A DNA stretch of 22,661 nucleotides from a virus: positions 1 through 22,661 of the IMG/VR virus record IMGVR_UViG_3300008448_000714; one strand, written 5' to 3'. This document shows, piece after piece, positions 19,921 through 22,661 of the stretch. The notes below the pieces were generated by a model, which was not told the DNA's origin, did no database searches, and saw only the letters and a program-made list of their open reading frames with translations. A program made the position numbers and the translations under genes. Numbering within the stretch: the stretch's first letter is position 1; each line of letters opens with the position of its first letter.

Positions 19921-20079
19921 TCACTTGGTCAGCGTGGTGACGGCGGCTTGCACCGTCTCCCAAGCCACCACAAGACCCTTCAGGGCGAAGGGGAGGATGG
20001 CAAGGAACAGAACCGCATGAATCGGGTTCTTCCAGCAGAAACCACAGCCAGTAACGGGGCACTTGTTGTTAGCACTCAT
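19921..20079 (-). CDS. 52-aa single-span membrane protein
   Basis: ATG at 20079 with AAGGAG 7 nt upstream; a longer frame to 20115 lacks a ribosome site. A Cys-rich start (NKCPVTGCGFCWKNP: three Cys, CPVTGCGFC) precedes one hydrophobic span (AVLFLAILPFALKGLVVAW) and a short amphipathic end. Small phage membrane peptides can be holins, lysis inhibitors or host-modifying peptides; nothing in the sequence decides. It is followed by a strong terminator and preceded by the outer-membrane protein gene, probably on the same transcript. Confidence 0.78.
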   Translation of the reverse strand: MSANNKCPVTGCGFCWKNPIHAVLFLAILPFALKGLVVAWETVQAAVTTLTK

Positions 20080-20123
20080 TTTCGTTTTCTCCTTTGTAGA
20101 AATTGGAAAGTACATTACAAACC

Positions 20124-20906
20124 TCAGAACTTGATGCCGACTCCGAAGGTGACGATTGCGTCAGCCTCAGGGGTGGCGACATCCTGCGACACAGGGACAA
20201 GCACCCCTGCATTCAGATCAATGTTCGACGCGACATGCCAGTTGGCGACAGGACCAAGGAACAGTTGGTTCTCACCGCTGTTCACATAGTAGACCTGATC
20301 GAACTGTACGCCAAGGTCGAACGAATTCCACTTGTAGGAAAGGTCGGTGCCGAGCGTAACGACATCGGAGTCTGTCTTGGCACCGAGCCAAGTGATATAC
20401 GACTCCCCGCCGTCGAAACGATATTCGGCAGTCTGCTTGAAGTCGAAGACCCACAACTTGCAGTCGAACGCCGCGTTGATGTACGGGTTGACATTCGCGT
20501 TACGGAAATACTCCGAACCCACAGGCAGATACACACCGCCGCCAAGAGCCAAATCCCACTTACCGATGACATCGTTGTTTCCTCCGATGAAGTCCCACGA
20601 ACCGCCGAGGCTGATGTTGCTCACGGTTGTGTTGTCATCCTGCGAGTACACAGGAATGTTGAGATCAAGGCTGATGTCCTTGGTGAGGTCAACGCCGAGA
20701 GTCGAGTTGAAGGCGAACAGAGTGCTGCCCGAACCCTTGAAGGTGTGGATGTCAACGGATTCGCTGAGGTACCACTTCAGGTCAGACACCGCGCTGATTG
20801 CGGGTTCTGCCTGAGGAGCCGCCGTCTGTGCCTGAGCAACAGCAGCGGTGGAGATGAGAGCAGCAGCAGCCACACTCGTTCCGATCTTACTAGTCATGTT
20901 TGTCAT
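20124..20906 (-). CDS. Phage-encoded outer-membrane beta-barrel protein
   Basis: 260 aa from the ATG at 20906, preceded by AAAGGAG and AGGA. Residues 1 to ~30 form a Sec signal peptide (MTSKIGTSVAAAALISTAAVAQAQ-T). The mature protein has alternating beta-strand patterns with aromatic girdle residues (DLKWYLSESVDIHTF, ISLDLNIPVYS, WDLALGGGVYLPVGSEYF, FDLGVQFDQVYYV) and ends in IKF. A C-terminal Phe is the Bam-targeting signature of Gram-negative outer-membrane proteins. About 10-12 strands are likely. It may be inserted in the host outer membrane, as a channel or a receptor mask. No specific porin family is recognised. Confidence 0.85.
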   Translation of the reverse strand: MTNMTSKIGTSVAAAALISTAAVAQAQTAAPQAEPAISAVSDLKWYLSESVDIHTFKGSGSTLFAFNSTLGVDLTKDISLDLNIPVYSQDDNTTVSNISLGGSWDFIGGNNDVIGKWDLALGGGVYLPVGSEYFRNANVNPYINAAFDCKLWVFDFKQTAEYRFDGGESYITWLGAKTDSDVVTLGTDLSYKWNSFDLGVQFDQVYYVNSGENQLFLGPVANWHVASNIDLNAGVLVPVSQDVATPEADAIVTFGVGIKF

Positions 20907-20952
20907 TCCTATCTTTCTCCTTTGCACCGCCCGTTCATTCGGGAGGTGCGGA

Positions 20953-20960
20953 TACTTATA
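20953..20960 (-). promoter_or_regulatory. Possible late promoter TATAAGTA
   Basis: One mismatch from TATAAATA, 46 nt before the outer-membrane protein ATG and downstream of the terminator at 21013-21045, where a promoter is expected. Confidence 0.4.
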
Positions 20961-21008
20961 CCTGATGATGGTGAACCTGAGCGCAATCTTAACCAACTCC
21001 AATCAAGT

Positions 21009-21045
21009 GAAAAGAGAAACCCCCACCACAGAGCGGCAGGGGCTT
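21009..21045 (-). terminator. Rho-independent terminator after the large partial gene
   Basis: GCCCCTGCC...GGTGGGGG stem with one bulged T, followed by TTTCTCTTTT. It lies about 35 nt downstream of the stop at 21081. Confidence 0.75.
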
Positions 21046-21080
21046 ATCTTTCTTTCGGACTTGACCGCTTTCTTTTCTGC

Positions 21081-22661
21081 TTAGGTCAGAACTCTGTCCT
21101 TGATCAATGCTTCGATGGTGGTCGCATCGACATTTCTGACAGCCGTTCTGTACCCGATGGCTTGGTGAACGAGATCCACTTTGCCCTTCGCGTTGGTGGC
21201 TACCTTATAGTTCTCACCCTTCACCACGCTGCCGCTCATCATACTCTTGCTCTGAAGCGCACGGAGTCTTTGACCGACATAGACCATCTTCGATCCTTGT
21301 ACCGCGACACGATCCTGCTCTTCGATCACTTCACCATCGATCTCTGTGATCTCAGATACGGTTCCCTTATCTACTAGTTTCTTCCAAATCTCCCATGCCT
21401 TCCCCTGCTGCGTTTTGGCTCTTGTGTACATGCTCTTCAAGTTTTTATAGGATGGAACTGCTCCTTCAAACGGAGGAACCGCTCCTGTTGCCTTGTACCA
21501 AGTCCTCAGATCATTCTCACTTGGAACACCCTTCGCCTCTGTGACATCGATTTCTACACTCTCTGCCTTCACATACTTGACATGGTTGCGGATCGCCCAC
21601 TTCTCCATCACGGGCTTGCCGTCCGCACCTTCATCAACGGCGATGTAGCAGACGGTTCCCTTGACATTGGCTGATCTCCATTGCTCCTTGCGGTCCCCAC
21701 CATAGGAGACGCAGACTTCGTGCGGGAGACCATGGCTCTTGCCCCATGAGTCGGTTGAGTTGCGGTACTCAAACCGCTTCTTATAAGTTGCCTCCGTGAA
21801 GGCACCGACGATTCCCTTCGTGTCCAAGGGAGCGTATGCTTCTGTGAATGATTCGAACACAGCCTTGATCTTAGAGTTGTTGCGATCCTCAGGCTTGAGG
21901 AATTCACGAACTCCCTTAAGAACATGTGCAACCATGTTCTTCGGTTCTCCACGCAGGAAGTCGGTTAGCCCGTCGATCATTTCCCACACAGGGCCTGAGT
22001 CACCGTTCGGAACTTTCATAGTTCCATTGAGACCACCCTTCTTATATGCCTTCTCTAGGTCATCGATCAAACCATCGGCATCCGTCTTGGTCAGGGAGTC
22101 TGTTCCCTTCCACCACACCTCGCTGATGTCGAATGATTCGACCATCGACATGCCGTGCTTGTCCATCCACATGGCGACAGCCTTGAGCAACTGACGAGGA
22201 GCGAAACGCATTTCCTTGTCACCGACGAAGCGTGTCGTGCTGTCGGGGAAGGCAGTCAGAACCAACTTTGGATTACCCTGCTGCTTCGTGTTGAAGAAGA
22301 CCTTATGTGGTGCAATCGATGTGCGGGTGTTCTTCTTGGCGGGTTCTTCGATGAAGCCTACCTCGCCCTTGTTTTGAACGCTGATGAGCCAACCCTTGAG
22401 ACTGCCCTCCACGAACGAAGTGAAGCGATACTTGCCGATGACCTGTTGGGCTTCGGTCAGTTCCTCGCCGTCCTCTTCGACGCTCTCGCCCCAACTCTTG
22501 TTGACGAAGGCAGCGGCTTCTCTCTCGCTATTCATATCCTTGACCCACTTGCCGCTCATCGTATAGATTCCGATGATTCTCTTGGAGTCACGCTTGCCAG
22601 GACCCGTGAGATATTTTACCTTTGCCTCTTCGATATCTACTTCTTCCTTCTGCACCTTCTG
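21081..22661 (-). CDS. Large partial protein with repeated prohead-protease-like sites
   Basis: 527 codons visible; the frame is open to the window edge (QKVQKEEVDIEEA...), so the true start is outside. A GTG at 22655 is probably an internal Val. No enzyme family recognised. Striking are tripeptide-Glu-Ala junctions like T4 gp21 sites: IEE-A (visible residues 10-12), LTE-A (68-70), FTE-A (272-274), FTE-A (288-290), VTE-A (373-375), plus ITE-I (438-440). Sequences before two of them (KAVFESFTEA, GIVGAFTEA) resemble capsid-targeting peptides. Domains between them carry beta-rich patterns such as VKGTVCYIAVDEG. I infer a head-packaged protein cut into several pieces; a structural role is also possible. 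Confidence 0.8.
   Translation of the reverse strand, partial: QKVQKEEVDIEEAKVKYLTGPGKRDSKRIIGIYTMSGKWVKDMNSEREAAAFVNKSWGESVEEDGEELTEAQQVIGKYRFTSFVEGSLKGWLISVQNKGEVGFIEEPAKKNTRTSIAPHKVFFNTKQQGNPKLVLTAFPDSTTRFVGDKEMRFAPRQLLKAVAMWMDKHGMSMVESFDISEVWWKGTDSLTKTDADGLIDDLEKAYKKGGLNGTMKVPNGDSGPVWEMIDGLTDFLRGEPKNMVAHVLKGVREFLKPEDRNNSKIKAVFESFTEAYAPLDTKGIVGAFTEATYKKRFEYRNSTDSWGKSHGLPHEVCVSYGGDRKEQWRSANVKGTVCYIAVDEGADGKPVMEKWAIRNHVKYVKAESVEIDVTEAKGVPSENDLRTWYKATGAVPPFEGAVPSYKNLKSMYTRAKTQQGKAWEIWKKLVDKGTVSEITEIDGEVIEEQDRVAVQGSKMVYVGQRLRALQSKSMMSGSVVKGENYKVATNAKGKVDLVHQAIGYRTAVRNVDATTIEALIKDRVLT

Noticed and set aside
20103-21377. Long plus-strand open frame (424 codons)
   Set aside because: Antisense to the barrel protein and the large partial gene; crosses a terminator and two gene ends. 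A shadow of minus-strand codon use.

Overview
The window looks like part of a large T4-like (tailed myovirus) phage genome with about 50% GC. Every supported gene and RNA lies on the minus strand, so transcription runs from high to low coordinates. The main evidence is a block of T4-type replication genes in T4-like order: sliding clamp gp45, clamp loader gp44, clamp loader small subunit gp62, translational repressor RegA and family B DNA polymerase gp43. RNA genes (about eleven tRNAs and a tmRNA), T4-type capsid-targeting N-termini and tightly packed, often ATGA-overlapping genes agree with this. The host is not identified; a C-terminal-Phe outer-membrane protein and Sec signal peptides point to a Gram-negative bacterium.

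Layout, left to right (opposite to transcription). 1-6.5 kb: one probable operon, read from a sigma70-like promoter at 6493-6521, with dUTPase, a DUF1599/Nmad1-like protein, a secreted lysozyme-like protein, a nucleotidyltransferase, an ABC-ATPase/GNAT fusion, a Mom-like GNAT, a GroES-like co-chaperonin and gp43 (cut by the window edge). 6.5-9.8 kb: regA, gp62, an unknown 242-aa gene, gp44 and gp45, headed by a promoter at 9781-9808. 9.8-13.1 kb: a secreted trypsin-like protease, tRNA-Glu and small unknown genes. 13.1-14.1 kb: a tmRNA followed by seven tRNA or tRNA-like genes, all downstream of one promoter at 14049-14077. 14.1-17.4 kb: small genes and tRNAs Leu(CAA), Lys and Arg. 17.4-22.7 kb: a late-looking block of predicted capsid-packaged proteins, a 52-aa membrane peptide, an outer-membrane barrel and a large partial protein with repeated prohead-protease-like sites.

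Two control signals recur. Six TTGAC(A/G/T)-N16/17-TANNNT promoters are visible, and in four of them the ATG begins 6-7 nt after the -10 box, so the mRNAs should be leaderless or nearly so. A second motif, (C/A)TAAATA, occurs eight times, always at gene junctions, and resembles the T4-like late promoter TATAAATA.

The most interesting systems are: (i) a possible DNA-modification cassette in the replication operon (Mom-like GNAT, ABC-GNAT, nucleotidyltransferase, Nmad1-like protein); (ii) several unrelated enzyme-like proteins sharing a capsid-targeting peptide, probably packaged and injected; (iii) a phage tmRNA with its own tag, ANKQTRRYALAA; (iv) the leaderless promoter architecture. All assignments come from reading the sequence by eye and from family knowledge; no search was run.
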